Positions 26,904-36,406 of a stretch of 55,231 nucleotides of DNA are shown in pieces. A program made the translations under genes and the position numbers. Source of the DNA: an uncultured Pseudomonadota bacterium (GTDB taxonomy: Bacteria > Myxococcota_A > UBA796 > SXON01); assembly GCA_903875225.1 (NCBI GenBank), contig CAIQVJ010000052.1, positions 1 through 55,231 on the forward strand, read 5' to 3'. How positions within the stretch are numbered: position 1 is the first letter of the stretch; each line of letters starts with the position of its first letter. Under the pieces are notes generated by a model. The model ran no database searches and had not been told where the DNA came from. It saw nothing but the letters and a program-made list of their open reading frames with translations.

Positions 26904-27185
26904 TCAGGGGTGCGCGCCATCCGCACCCTCGCTTTGCGCACCCAGGCCCGCGCCCCGGGCGGTGAGGTAGGCTTCGAGGGCGTCGAGGGTGGCGACCTTG
27001 CCGTAGTCTCCCTCGGGGATGTCGATGCCCAGGCGCTGCTTCAGGCCGGCGAGCAGGCGCAGGAAGTCCATGGAGTCGAGGTCGAGCTGCGGGCGCAGCG
27101 GTGCCCGGGGGTCCACGGTGCCGAGATCGGCCTCCGGGGCGACCGGCGAGAGGGCGGCGGCGATGTGGGCGCGGAGGGGGGTCAT
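26904..27185 (-). CDS. Acyl carrier protein
   Basis: The 93-aa protein has the four-helix acyl carrier fold with the phosphopantetheine attachment motif DLDSMDFLRL and a recognition helix after it. Its ATG overlaps the stop of the E2 gene (ATGA at 27185-27182). A dedicated carrier translated together with a lipoyl-dependent acyltransferase suggests that the acyl group made by the dehydrogenase complex, or activated by the synthetase, is loaded on this carrier. That is inference. It is not near fatty-acid genes, so it is unlikely to be the housekeeping AcpP. Confidence 0.85.
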   Translation of the reverse strand: MTPLRAHIAAALSPVAPEADLGTVDPRAPLRPQLDLDSMDFLRLLAGLKQRLGIDIPEGDYGKVATLDALEAYLTARGAGLGAQSEGADGAHP

Positions 27186-28525
27186 GCGATCTCCTGGAGG
27201 AACCGGGCGACGGCGCTGAGGAACATGCCGCCGCGGTGCCCGTCGCTGGCCCGGTGGTCGGCGGCCAGCGTCATCCGGACGACGGGATGGACGGCGAGCA
27301 TGTCGTCCACCGCGACCGGCTGGGGGGCGATGCGGCCGAACCCCACGAGCGCCACCTGCGGGGGGTAGATCACCCCGTAGGTCTCGTCCACGCCGAGGTC
27401 ACCGAGGTTGGTGACGGTGATCGTGCCTTCGCCGAGCTCCGACGCCCGAAGGCGGCCGGCGCGGGCCCGGGAGACCAGGTCGGCCAACCCCGACATGGTC
27501 GCATCCAGATCGAGCGATGCGGCGTCGTGGATGCACGGGTTCACGAGGCCCCCGGAGCGGAGCGCGATCGCGACCCCGAGGTTCACGGTGGGCGCCGGGT
27601 GGAACGCGTCGTCCGACCACGTCCCGTTCAGCTCGGGAAACTGCGGGAGCGTGTGTGCCACCGCGTGCAGGAGGAGCGCTGCGGGGAGCACGCGGCCCTC
27701 GACCGGCCGGGCGGCGTTGCGCGCGCCCAGCCAGGCCAGGGCCTGCCGCAGATCGATCCCGAGCGAGAGGTAGTAGTGCGGGATTTCCCTGTTCGACCGG
27801 GCCATGGCGGACGCGATCGCGCGGCGGATCGATGCGGTCGGTGTGCCCGGCGACTGCGGGGTGGTGGGTGGCGCGGCATCCGGTGGTGCGGGCGTCGGTC
27901 CCGGGGCGGGCGCGGCGGTGGGGGGCGCGGTGGGCCCGGGGTGGACCCTGCCGGCCGCGGCGAGGTCCACGTCGCTGCGGACGACGTCGCCATGGCGGCC
28001 CGAGCCCGTGACCCCCGCGAGGTCGATCTCAAGCTCGCGGGCCCGGTGGCGAGCCGCGGGGGACGCGTGGATCTGCGGCGGGCTGGAGAGGGGCGCGGAG
28101 GTCGGCTCTGCGGGGGCTGGGACGCTGCTCGGCGGTGGCGGTGCTGCGGGGGCCTGGACGACCGGCGGTGGTGCAGGGGCCTGGACGGCCGGCGGTGGTG
28201 CAGGGGCCTGGACGATCGGCCGCGACGCTGCGAGGTCCTGGACGATCGGCGGTGGCGGAGCTGCCGCCGGGGGGGTGGGAGCAGCGGACCGGCCCTCCTC
28301 GATGAGTGCGAGCACCGTCCCCACGGGGACCTTCTCCCCTTCCGCCACCAGGATCCTCCCCATCGTCCCGGTGGAGTAGACCTCGACCTCGATTGCGCCC
28401 TTGTCCGTCTCCACGACCGCGATGATGTCCCCCGACTTCACAGGATCGCCCGGCTTCTTGCACCACTCGGACAGGATCCCCGCCTGCATGTCGGCGCCGA
28501 GCGACGGCATCCGGAACTCAGCCAC
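27182..28525 (-). CDS. 2-oxoacid dehydrogenase E2 (lipoamide acyltransferase)
   Basis: The GTG at 28525 overlaps the E1 stop by 8 nt and is the only start that keeps the lipoyl domain intact. The 447-aa protein has one lipoyl domain (Lys42 in [12 protein letters not shown]), a Pro/Ala/Val-rich flexible linker with near-repeats of VQAPAPPP, a peripheral subunit-binding domain ([16 protein letters not shown]), a second Pro-rich linker, and the acyltransferase core ending in [14 protein letters not shown], which carries the catalytic His and Asp-Gly. It transfers an acyl group from lipoamide to CoA, or possibly to the adjacent carrier protein. No E3 gene accompanies it. Confidence 0.9.
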   Translation of the reverse strand: MAEFRMPSLGADMQAGILSEWCKKPGDPVKSGDIIAVVETDKGAIEVEVYSTGTMGRILVAEGEKVPVGTVLALIEEGRSAAPTPPAAAPPPPIVQDLAASRPIVQAPAPPPAVQAPAPPPVVQAPAAPPPPSSVPAPAEPTSAPLSSPPQIHASPAARHRARELEIDLAGVTGSGRHGDVVRSDVDLAAAGRVHPGPTAPPTAAPAPGPTPAPPDAAPPTTPQSPGTPTASIRRAIASAMARSNREIPHYYLSLGIDLRQALAWLGARNAARPVEGRVLPAALLLHAVAHTLPQFPELNGTWSDDAFHPAPTVNLGVAIALRSGGLVNPCIHDAASLDLDATMSGLADLVSRARAGRLRASELGEGTITVTNLGDLGVDETYGVIYPPQVALVGFGRIAPQPVAVDDMLAVHPVVRMTLAADHRASDGHRGGMFLSAVARFLQEIA

Positions 28526-30506
28526 GCCGACACGCTCGGCGCAGGGCCGCCACGATCCCGGGGATCTGCGGCAGGGCGGCATCCTCGAGGTGCTTCGGGT
28601 ACGGGATCGGCGTCTCCACGCTGCAGACGCGTTCGATGGGCGCGTCCAGGGTCCAGAACGCGCCCTCCATGATCGACGCGACGATCTCTGCGGACAAGCC
28701 ACCGGTCTTCCAGCCCTCGTCCACCACCACGGCGCGGCCGGTGCGGGACACGCTCGTGACCACTGTCTCCATGTCGAGCGGGCGCAGGACCCGCAGGTCG
28801 ATCACCTCGACGTCCAGCTCCCCTTCGAGCTGCTGCGCGGCGGCGAGGACCTTCGGCAGCGATCCGCCGTACGTGACCACCGTGACGTCCTTCCCCGGCC
28901 GTCGGATCGCCGCGTGGTCGATGTCCACGGCACCTGCATCGGCCGCCAGATCACCCTCGGTGTTGTAGAGCCCCACGTGCTCGAACAGGATCACCGGGTC
29001 CGGCTCCCGCAACGCCGAAAGCAGCATTCCCCGGGCATCCGCGATCGTCGCCGGGGCCAGGACGCGCAGGCCGGGCACATGGGCGTACCAGCCCTCCAGC
29101 GAGTGCGAGTGCTGCGCGGCGAGCTGCCGGCCCGCCCCCGTTGCCATGCGGACGACCAGCGGCACCGAGATCTGGCCGCCGGACATGTGGCGGAGCGTGG
29201 CGGCGTTGTTCACGATCTGATCGAGCGCCAGGAGGCTGAAGTTGACCGTCATCACCTCCACGATCGGCCGCAGACCGGCCATCGCGGCCCCCACGCCCGC
29301 TCCGACGAACCCGGACTCGGAGAGCGGCGCGTCGCGGATCCGGTCCGGTCCGAACCGGTCGAACAGCCCCTTCGTCACCGCGTAACAGCCGCCATACTTC
29401 CCGATGTCCTCGCCGATCAGCACCACGCGGGGATCTGCTTCCAGCGCCTCGACGATCGCGGCCTTGACCGCTTCCCGGTACGTCGTCCGCACCGGGGCTG
29501 CGGATGTTGGCTTCGCGACCGAGGGGGGCCGGGGGGTGGTCACGTTCTTGGCCAGCGTGTCCACAGGCTCCAGCGTCCCGGCCTCCGCGAAGGCGACGGC
29601 CGCGGTGATCTCCGCTCGCACCTCCGCCTCGATCGCGGCGACGTCTTGGTCGGTGAGCCCGCCCTCAAAATCCATCACGGCGCGGAAGAGCCGGATCGGG
29701 TCGCGCTCCTGCCAGCTCTTGACCTCCTCCTTCGACCGGTAGAGCTGGGAGTCGAACATCGAATGTCCGCTGAACCGGTAGGTCCGGAGCTCCAGGAATC
29801 GTGGGCCACCGCCCGCGCGGGCGGCCGCCACCACCCCCCGGGTGGCGCTCTCCACGGCCAGGACGTCCATCCCGTCCGCCCAGCTCCCGGGGACCCCGAG
29901 CGACTCGGCCTTCACGATGAGATCGGTCACGGCTTCACTTCGGGAGAGGGCTGTGCCCATGGCATACCCGTTGTTCTCGCAGAGGAACACCACCGGCAGC
30001 TTCCAGAGCGCGGCGAGGTTGAGCGCCTCGTGGAACTCCCCTTCCGCAACCGCTCCTTCCCCGAAGAAGCAGGCGGTGACACCGGTCCTCCCCAGCAGCG
30101 CGTCTGCGAGGCCCACCCCGACCGCCATGGGCAGGTGCCCGCCCACGATCGCGTTGCCGCCGAGGAAGTGGCGGGAGAGGTCGAAGAGGTGCATGGACCC
30201 GCCTCGGCCCCCGCTGCATCCCTCCGCCTTGCCGTACATCTCCGCCAGGGTGCGGTCCATCGGCAGGCCCCGCGCCAGGGCGTGACCGTGCTCCCGGTAC
30301 GTCGCGAGGATGGCATCGTCGGCGCGCAACGCCGCCACGGCGCCCGCCGCGACCGCCTCCTCGCCGATGCCCACGTGCAGAAAACCCCGGATCTTCTCGG
30401 CCTGGTAGAGCTCGACGCACTTCTCCTCGAAGCGCCGGATGCGCGTCATCTGGAGGAGCAGGTCGCGCGCATGTTCGCGGGTCAGGAGGCTGGGCGCCCC
30501 GGTCAC
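28518..30506 (-). CDS. 2-oxoacid dehydrogenase E1, alpha and beta fused
   Basis: The GTG at 30506 overlaps the acs stop (GTGA). The 662-aa product joins an E1-alpha-like half ([32 protein letters not shown], thiamin-diphosphate site [10 protein letters not shown] to CENNGYAMG) to an E1-beta-like half ([51 protein letters not shown]) through a short Thr/Pro linker near residue 330. In most bacteria with this type the halves are separate genes. It decarboxylates a 2-oxoacid and acylates the E2 lipoyl group. The substrate (pyruvate or branched/acetoin-like) cannot be read from sequence. Confidence 0.9.
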   Translation of the reverse strand: MTGAPSLLTREHARDLLLQMTRIRRFEEKCVELYQAEKIRGFLHVGIGEEAVAAGAVAALRADDAILATYREHGHALARGLPMDRTLAEMYGKAEGCSGGRGGSMHLFDLSRHFLGGNAIVGGHLPMAVGVGLADALLGRTGVTACFFGEGAVAEGEFHEALNLAALWKLPVVFLCENNGYAMGTALSRSEAVTDLIVKAESLGVPGSWADGMDVLAVESATRGVVAAARAGGGPRFLELRTYRFSGHSMFDSQLYRSKEEVKSWQERDPIRLFRAVMDFEGGLTDQDVAAIEAEVRAEITAAVAFAEAGTLEPVDTLAKNVTTPRPPSVAKPTSAAPVRTTYREAVKAAIVEALEADPRVVLIGEDIGKYGGCYAVTKGLFDRFGPDRIRDAPLSESGFVGAGVGAAMAGLRPIVEVMTVNFSLLALDQIVNNAATLRHMSGGQISVPLVVRMATGAGRQLAAQHSHSLEGWYAHVPGLRVLAPATIADARGMLLSALREPDPVILFEHVGLYNTEGDLAADAGAVDIDHAAIRRPGKDVTVVTYGGSLPKVLAAAQQLEGELDVEVIDLRVLRPLDMETVVTSVSRTGRAVVVDEGWKTGGLSAEIVASIMEGAFWTLDAPIERVCSVETPIPYPKHLEDAALPQIPGIVAALRRACRRG

Positions 30507-32224
30507 GGGGTCTCCAGCGTCGAGGTGTCGCCCTCGGCGAGGCCGAGCTCCCGGGCCTTCAGGAGGCGACGCAGGATCTTCCCGCTCCGTGTGCGGGGAA
30601 GGGACGCGACGATGTCCAGCTCTTTTGGCGCGATGGCTGCCCCGAGCCGTTTCCGGGCATGCCCGAGGATGTCGAGCCGCAGCGCTTCGCTGGCCTCGAA
30701 CCCCGACCGCAGCACCACGAAGCCCTTGATCAATTCGTAGGCGACGGGGTCCGGCTTGCCGATCACGGCCGCCTCGACCACCGCGGGGTGCTCCGTGAGC
30801 ACCTTCTCGACCTCGAACGGCCCGACGAGGTGGCCAGAGGTCTTGATCACGTCGTCCTTACGCCCGACGAACCAGAAGTAGCGGTCGTCGTCCTCCCGGG
30901 CGAGATCGCCGGTGAGGTACCAGTCGCCGGCGAAGCACCGGGCGGTGCGCTCGGGGTTCCCGATGTACTCCCGGAACATGCCTGGCCACCCGCGCCGGAT
31001 CGCGATCTCGCCCTCCTCGCCGCGCGGGAGCACCTCCACGACGCCGTCCGTGACCCGTACGATCACGGCCTCGATCCCCGGCAGGGGTCGACCCATGGAG
31101 CCCGGCTTGATCGGGTCTGCGGCGGTGTTCGCGATCAGGATGCCGCCCGTTTCGGTCTGCCACCAGTTGTCGTGGATCGGGAGCCCGAACGCCTCGATCC
31201 CCCAACGCACGGCCTCCGGGTTCAACGGCTCGCCCACGCTCGCGACGAACCGCAGGTGCGGCAATTCCCGGTGTCCGGACCAGGCCTTCATCAGCATCCG
31301 GACGGCCGTGGGGGCCGTGTACCACACGCTCACCTTCTCGTCGGCCAGGATCCTGGCCCACGCCTCGGCGTCGAACTCGCCTTCGCTCACGACGCTGGTC
31401 ACGCCCAGGGCGAGCGGCGCGACGATGCCGTAGGAGGTCCCGGTCACCCAGCCGGGGTCGGCCGTACACCAGAACACGTCTTCCGGGTGCAGGTCGAGCG
31501 CGAACCGGGCGCTGGCGATGTGGTGGACAATCGCGCCGTGCACGTGGAGCGCGCCCTTTGGCGTGCCGGTCGTCCCGCTGGTGAAGTGCAGGATCGAGGG
31601 GTCTTCGGGCGATGTGGGGGGGATGGTCCACAGGTCGCTCGCCTGCTCCAGCGCGGCGTCGAGCGACTCGGTGCCGACCGGGACGACGCCCTCGCCTGCC
31701 ACGAGGACGCAGGTGACGCCGGGGAGACGGTCCCGGATCGGCGCCACCTTGCGGGCGTAGAGCGAGGGCGTGGTCACCACCACGCGCGCGTCCCCGATCC
31801 CCATGCGCTGGGCGATCGGCTCGGGCCCGAACGCCGAGAACAGCGTGCAGACGACGCCGCGGGCCTTGAGCGTGCCGAGCACGGCGACGTACAACGCCGG
31901 GATGCGCGGGAGCAGCAGGAAGACCCGCTCACCTGGCTTGACGCCCCGGCTCTGCAGCACGTTGGCGAACCGGTTGGACAACCTTGCCAGCTCGCCAAAC
32001 GTGACGTCGCGCCGCTCTCCGCTCGCGCCTCGCCAGCGCAGCGCGACGCGGCCGGACGCTGCGTGCCGGTCTGCGCACTCATACGCGATGTTGAGGCCGG
32101 CGCCCCCAGGGAGGCCGTCCAGAAAACCCCGGGCCTCGTCCCAACCGAACGAGGCCCGGGTGGCCGGGGTCAGGTTCGGGGCGACGCGGCCGGGGCGCTT
32201 CTCGATCGAGAGGTCGTCGGGCAT
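30503..32224 (-). CDS. acsA: Acetyl-CoA synthetase-like AMP-forming ligase
   Basis: The 573-aa length matches the short AcsA type. Motifs in order are the P-loop [44 protein letters not shown] (acyl pocket with Trp, typical of small acids), [28 protein letters not shown], and the C-terminal acetylation-site Lys in [13 protein letters not shown]. It activates acetate or another short acid with ATP and CoA, via the acyl-adenylate. It heads the operon; its ATG 32224 lies 12 nt from a sigma-54-like promoter with no visible Shine-Dalgarno. Confidence 0.9.
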   Translation of the reverse strand: MPDDLSIEKRPGRVAPNLTPATRASFGWDEARGFLDGLPGGAGLNIAYECADRHAASGRVALRWRGASGERRDVTFGELARLSNRFANVLQSRGVKPGERVFLLLPRIPALYVAVLGTLKARGVVCTLFSAFGPEPIAQRMGIGDARVVVTTPSLYARKVAPIRDRLPGVTCVLVAGEGVVPVGTESLDAALEQASDLWTIPPTSPEDPSILHFTSGTTGTPKGALHVHGAIVHHIASARFALDLHPEDVFWCTADPGWVTGTSYGIVAPLALGVTSVVSEGEFDAEAWARILADEKVSVWYTAPTAVRMLMKAWSGHRELPHLRFVASVGEPLNPEAVRWGIEAFGLPIHDNWWQTETGGILIANTAADPIKPGSMGRPLPGIEAVIVRVTDGVVEVLPRGEEGEIAIRRGWPGMFREYIGNPERTARCFAGDWYLTGDLAREDDDRYFWFVGRKDDVIKTSGHLVGPFEVEKVLTEHPAVVEAAVIGKPDPVAYELIKGFVVLRSGFEASEALRLDILGHARKRLGAAIAPKELDIVASLPRTRSGKILRRLLKARELGLAEGDTSTLETP

Positions 32225-32236
32225 GGTGGCGAGGGG

Positions 32237-32253
32237 AGCACAGAACGTGCCAG
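32237..32253 (-). promoter_or_regulatory. Sigma-54-type promoter of the acs-dehydrogenase-ACP operon
   Basis: On the minus strand CTGGCACG-TTCTG-TGCT matches the -24/-12 consensus (YTGGCACG-N4-TTGCW) at all but two positions and has exactly GG-N10-GC. The predicted start lies about 2 nt before the ATG at 32224, so the message would be nearly leaderless. A sigma-54 activator is needed for such promoters; the one in this window lacks GAFTGA. Confidence 0.5.
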
Positions 32254-32440
32254 ACGCAGCATCTCCGGCCCCCGACCCGATCCGTCCGGGCGGCGCGGAG
32301 AAGTTCACGCGTGCCGGGGCACCGCCGGGTATCCGGGGGCCCGGCGCGTTGGGCACTTCCGACCGGGGGCGGGCAATTTCCCACAGGCACGGAGTGGGCC
32401 CCCGCCCCGTCGCGGGTCGGGAAGGGCCGCTCCGTCGCGG

Positions 32441-32446
32441 TATACT
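32441..32446 (+). promoter_or_regulatory. -10-like TATACT upstream of PNGase F-like gene
   Basis: TATACT ends 8 nt before the ATG at 32455; initiation at the usual distance would give an mRNA with about 2 untranslated bases. No good -35 is visible at 17 nt and no Shine-Dalgarno precedes the ATG. Confidence 0.4.
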
Positions 32447-32454
32447 CCGCGCCC

Positions 32455-34068
32455 ATGCTCACCCTCGTCCTCCTCGCCTGCACCGCCCCCCACGGGGACT
32501 CCCGCTCGGCCCCTGACAGCTCCGACAGCCCGGCGGACAGCGAGGACTCCGGTCCCGTCGACATGCTCTGCGCAGATGGCACCCGCGCCGCACCGTTCGA
32601 CGCCACGGCTGCCGGCGCCGACTACGAGGCCCTCGCGGGAGACGTCACGATCCCGACGGACGCCGGCGACTGGACCCTCTCTGCAGCCTGGACCGGGTGC
32701 GACAGCGTGGTGTTCCTCGGGGTGAGCCCGAACGACGGGTACACGCAGCACTTTCTCGACGCATCCATGAAGAAGCTCCTGACGAAGGGGCCGCAGGATG
32801 CCCACTACGTGCTGTTCGGGGACGCGCGAGGGGACGATCTGACCGCGTTGCAGGCGCAGCTTCGCGGGATCATCGACGATGCGCTCGGCAACCTCGACGC
32901 CACGCAACAGGCGTGGTGGGCGGATCGCGTCCACCTCGCAACCGTGAACGTCGCGCAGGCGCCCGGCTGGGTGGGGACGGTGTTTGACGCCTATCGCTAC
33001 CCGGTGGTCGGGCTCGACCGTTCGCAGCGGATCCGCGAGGTGGGCTACCTGCTCGATCCCACGACCAACTGGACCACCGCCGACTGGCGTTCGCTCGGCT
33101 ACGAGGTCGAGCACTACGACTTCGAGGCCCTTCGGAGCGCCCGCCTCGACGCCGAGGACGCGACGGTCGTGCCGCTCTGGACAGCCGCCGACACCACCGC
33201 TGCGGAGTGGACCGGGGTGGTGACCGTGGACCTCCCGGACGCCGCGACCATGGCCGGGTTCAACCGGGTGGAGATCGAGGTGGCGCTCGACTGCGGGGGC
33301 CCCTGGTACGACGCCTGCCCCGCCTGGGACACCTCGGACTACGTGTGGCGTTGCGCCAATGACGACCCCGGGACGCAAGACGACGAGTCTGCCCAATGCG
33401 AGGAGATGGCCCGCGTCATCACCGGCTACTGGCGCGGCGGCCGCTGGGTGATGGACGCGCGCCACGAGCTGCCGTGGCTCCTGGATGGGGGCGCCCACAC
33501 CTTCCGGTTCAACGGAGGTGGGATGGTCAACATCGTCACGGTGAACCTACGCTTGTTCCACGAGGCGGGGGCGCCCACCCCGTTCGGCGGCACCCAACTC
33601 TGGTGGGACACGAGCGGGTTCTGGGATGCCACGTACGACAGCCGCAATGCGGACCACACCTTCACCGTTCCCGCGGATGCCACCCGGGTGGAGCTCGTGA
33701 CCATCGCGACCGGGCACGGAAACGACGGGCACGGCTGCGGGGAGTTCTGTGCGGCAGAGCAGACCTTCACGGTCAACGGCACGGCTGGCTACGACGTGAG
33801 CTTCCCGGAGGCCGGGAGCAGCGACGGCTGCGTGGATCACGTCGGCGCGGATGGCGCGCTGCCCAACCAGGCTGGCACCTGGACCTACGGGCGGAACGGC
33901 TGGTGTCCGGGCATGGGCGTGGCGCCGGTCGCGTGGGACGTCACGGCAGCATCGTTGCCCGGTGCGGACAACGCGCTGCACTACCAGGCGCTGCTCAACG
34001 GGGCTCCGTACGTGACGGACGCGGACGGCAACCTCGACATGGGGGTCTGGGTGGTCTGGTCAAGGTAG
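32455..34068 (+). CDS. PNGase F-like lipoprotein
   Basis: The signal MLTLVLLAC is followed by a Ser/Asp linker. An N-terminal thioredoxin-like domain ([43 protein letters not shown]) precedes a two-domain jelly-roll with the pattern of peptide-N-glycosidase [34 protein letters not shown], then [36 protein letters not shown]. PNGase F releases N-linked glycans from glycoproteins; whether the catalytic acidic residues are conserved here needs a structure-based alignment. The protein should sit on the cell surface. Its 3' end overlaps the convergent gene by 9 bp. Confidence 0.75.
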   Translation: MLTLVLLACTAPHGDSRSAPDSSDSPADSEDSGPVDMLCADGTRAAPFDATAAGADYEALAGDVTIPTDAGDWTLSAAWTGCDSVVFLGVSPNDGYTQHFLDASMKKLLTKGPQDAHYVLFGDARGDDLTALQAQLRGIIDDALGNLDATQQAWWADRVHLATVNVAQAPGWVGTVFDAYRYPVVGLDRSQRIREVGYLLDPTTNWTTADWRSLGYEVEHYDFEALRSARLDAEDATVVPLWTAADTTAAEWTGVVTVDLPDAATMAGFNRVEIEVALDCGGPWYDACPAWDTSDYVWRCANDDPGTQDDESAQCEEMARVITGYWRGGRWVMDARHELPWLLDGGAHTFRFNGGGMVNIVTVNLRLFHEAGAPTPFGGTQLWWDTSGFWDATYDSRNADHTFTVPADATRVELVTIATGHGNDGHGCGEFCAAEQTFTVNGTAGYDVSFPEAGSSDGCVDHVGADGALPNQAGTWTYGRNGWCPGMGVAPVAWDVTAASLPGADNALHYQALLNGAPYVTDADGNLDMGVWVVWSR

Positions 34069-35826
34069 CGGGGAGCGGCGCCTGCGGCGGAGGAAGGGGA
34101 GGAGGGCCCCGAGCAGCGCGAGCACCGGGGTGCCCGCCGGCAAACCGGCGGCACCGCAGCCGCCCGCGCACCCGCCCACGCCGTCTCTTCGCACGTCCCC
34201 TGCAGGGGGTGAGCTGCTGTCGGCGTCCGAGTCGGCGTCCGAATCGGCGTCCGAGTCGGTGTCGGTGTCCGTGTCGGCATCCGAGTCGGCATCCGAGTCG
34301 GTGTCGGTGTCCGTGTCGGCGTCCGCCGCCGTGTCGTCGCCGGCCGAAGGGCAGCGGTCCGCCCCGGTGCAGTCCTCATCCACCCCGTTGCAGTCGATCT
34401 CGGCGGTGCAGCCGACGGCGGCTGCGAACTCGAAGATCACGTCGCGCACCGATCGCCCGTCCACGACCGCGTCGTAGCGGTAGGGAAAGACCAGATAGGT
34501 CCAGGTCTCGTCCAGCCCGGGGAAGATGTTGAAGTTCCCCATCGCGGTGATGTAGGCGCCGTCCCCCGGCGAGGCCTGCAGCGCCGCATGGGTGAGCGAG
34601 CGATCCATCGTCGCGATCGTCACGCACCGGTCGTCGCCCGCGTCGCACGCCGTCCACCAGCGCTCGCTGGCAACGCCGCTGCTGGGAAACGTGCTCATCG
34701 GATCGACCCCGGGGAACTCCAGCACCGACGTGAGCGGCGACCGCGTGGAGTCGACGGCAGAATCCGGGTCGGACCACGGGGAGTCCGCTCCGTACCAGTA
34801 GAAGTGGTCGTCGACCCCCTGCGCGGTGAAGATCGCGGGGATCTCCTGGTCGTGGTCGCACCATGTCTGGGCGCCGCTGTACCGAAGCGTGTAGTCGACC
34901 TGGACCCAGAAGTCGGCGGGCGTCACCAGCTGCTCGAACTCCATCCCGGACACGCCGCTGCCGGTCTTGGTGAAGTGGCGTGGGTCCGACAGCACGCTGC
35001 GGTAGGCGTCCCCCTCCCATCCGCCGCTGGACACGTCGTTCGCCGCGCTGTCCCAGGTGCAGTTCGCGCCCTGGGCCTGGATCGGGTTGTAGGGCGCCCC
35101 GGCGTTCCACCCGTCGCAGGGTTCGACGCGGACGCAGTCCGCCACGTGTGCCCCCTCCGAGTAGGCGCGGGCCACGCAGCTCGTGTGCCCCACGGCGAGG
35201 CATGCGGCTTCGGAGGAGTAGGGGGTCGAGTCGCACCAGGAGTCTCCGAACCAGCCGGTGCCACCCACCGGGTCGTAGCCCCAGATCGAGAGCTGGACCG
35301 CCGCCCCGCCGTGCTCCATCAGCAGGTTCTGGTCCCAGTCGTCGTCGAACAACTGGAACATCGCGCCGCCGTACGAGGGGTTCACGCCCGCGCGCACGTT
35401 GGAGTTGCCGACGTACTCGGTGTCGATCTGCCGGTCCTCCCAGTAGGCGGGGTTCCCGACGCACCACGCTTCGGGGTCTCCTGTGAGCCCGGCGCAGCCG
35501 ACGTCGAAGGACTCGGGCGTCCCGGAGAGCGACGGGTTGGTCCCGTCGGGCGCGCCCGTCGCGTCGGCTCCGATGGCATACACGACCACCTCATGCTCGC
35601 CCGCGCCGAAGGGCTCGTGGTACCAGTCGAACGCATGCGAGCCCACGTCGGCCCGGTAGGAATCGGCCGAGAGGCCCTTCACGATGGCGCCGTCCACGTA
35701 GACGTGCACGGCGATCGGCCCCGCGAAGTCGCTGTCCGAGGCCCAACCGGCGATGTGGGTTCCATCCGCGACATCCAACCAACCGGTGGGGGCTGCAGCG
35801 ATGGCCGCGCAGAAGGTGAAGAGCAT
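34060..35826 (-). CDS. Secreted protein with Asp-rich stalk and MYXO-CTERM-like anchor
   Basis: MLFTFCAAIAAAP is a short cleavable signal. The first ~100 residues look like a beta-sandwich (GWLDVADGTHIAGWASDSDF) as found in myxobacterial secreted proteins. A ~350-residue Cys- and Trp-rich domain of unknown function follows, then a MopE-like unit (AEIDCNGVDEDCTGADRC), then a stalk of Asp-Thr/Ala/Ser (about 500-545). The C-terminus has GGCAGGCGAAG, a hydrophobic helix (LPAGTPVLALLGALLPFL) and an Arg cluster, i.e. a MYXO-CTERM-type sorting signal. So the same stalk is used at the C-terminal anchor here and at the N-terminal lipid anchor elsewhere. Confidence 0.85.
   Translation of the reverse strand: MLFTFCAAIAAAPTGWLDVADGTHIAGWASDSDFAGPIAVHVYVDGAIVKGLSADSYRADVGSHAFDWYHEPFGAGEHEVVVYAIGADATGAPDGTNPSLSGTPESFDVGCAGLTGDPEAWCVGNPAYWEDRQIDTEYVGNSNVRAGVNPSYGGAMFQLFDDDWDQNLLMEHGGAAVQLSIWGYDPVGGTGWFGDSWCDSTPYSSEAACLAVGHTSCVARAYSEGAHVADCVRVEPCDGWNAGAPYNPIQAQGANCTWDSAANDVSSGGWEGDAYRSVLSDPRHFTKTGSGVSGMEFEQLVTPADFWVQVDYTLRYSGAQTWCDHDQEIPAIFTAQGVDDHFYWYGADSPWSDPDSAVDSTRSPLTSVLEFPGVDPMSTFPSSGVASERWWTACDAGDDRCVTIATMDRSLTHAALQASPGDGAYITAMGNFNIFPGLDETWTYLVFPYRYDAVVDGRSVRDVIFEFAAAVGCTAEIDCNGVDEDCTGADRCPSAGDDTAADADTDTDTDSDADSDADTDTDTDSDADSDADSDADSSSPPAGDVRRDGVGGCAGGCGAAGLPAGTPVLALLGALLPFLRRRRRSPLP
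34216..34335 (-). repeat. Hexanucleotide repeat encoding a C-terminal Asp-rich stalk
   Basis: Coding-strand hexamers encode Asp-Thr, Asp-Ala and Asp-Ser dipeptides just before the MYXO-CTERM-like anchor. Longer sub-blocks (a DSDADSDADTDTDTD-like module) occur twice, which suggests duplication. Confidence 0.85.
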
Positions 35827-36025
35827 GGCGCATGCTACCAGACAGGGGCGCCTGCGGGTTTGTGCGCACCTGCCGGGGAGGGGGCCGTTCGCTGACCCCC
35901 GGGGGGGGGACGTTCACCCCGGCGGCCCCTGCGGCCGACAGAGCCGTGCGGAATTCGACGTGGGGGGATTGGCGCGCTGGCTGGTGCACCGCACCCATGT
36001 GCCATCGCGCTGGTGCCGCGGCTGC

Positions 36026-36251
36026 GCGGATCGAACTCGCGGGGATGCGACCATCCTCGCCAGTTCTTGCCGTCACGCGGATCGAACTCGCCAGGATGCG
36101 ACCATCCTCGCCAGTTCTTGCCGCCACGCGGATCGAACTCGCCAGGATGCGACCATCCTCGCCAGTTCTTGCCGCCACGCGGATCGAACTCGCCAGGATG
36201 CGACCATCCCCGCCAGTTCTTGCCGCCACGCGGATCGAACTCGCCAGGATG
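36026..36251. repeat. 51-bp tandem repeat, about 4.4 copies, each with a hairpin
   Basis: Four full units start at 36026, 36077, 36128 and 36179, and a partial fifth at 36230. Copies are nearly identical; the first differs at a few bases. Each unit contains AGGATG-CGAC-CATCCT (GGATG...CATCC in the first copy), a 5-6-bp stem with a 4-nt loop. Because 51 is a multiple of three, open frames with 17-residue repeats appear on both strands, but none has a signal or supported start, so I regard it as non-coding. It lies in the 580-base gap between 35826 and 36407, which shows no gene. Confidence 0.85.
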
Positions 36252-36406
36252 GGCCCTCCAACCGAACGGAGAGGAGCGCACAGTCAGCGTGGAGGTCACC
36301 ACCCGGTGGTCGGCCTGCTTGAGGGGGGCGCGATGGCCGTGTCGCTTGGGCCAAAGAGGCGCGGGCAGGTTGGATGGAACTCAATTCGGCCTCCGCGGCC
36401 TGGTTG

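Noticed and set aside
36026..36251. 51-bp array considered as a CRISPR
   Set aside because: The repeats are contiguous without unique spacers and no cas genes are nearby.
35835..36302. Protein with 17-residue repeats encoded by the 51-bp array
   Set aside because: Several frames on both strands are equally open because the unit is a multiple of three. None has a supported start or resembles a known protein.
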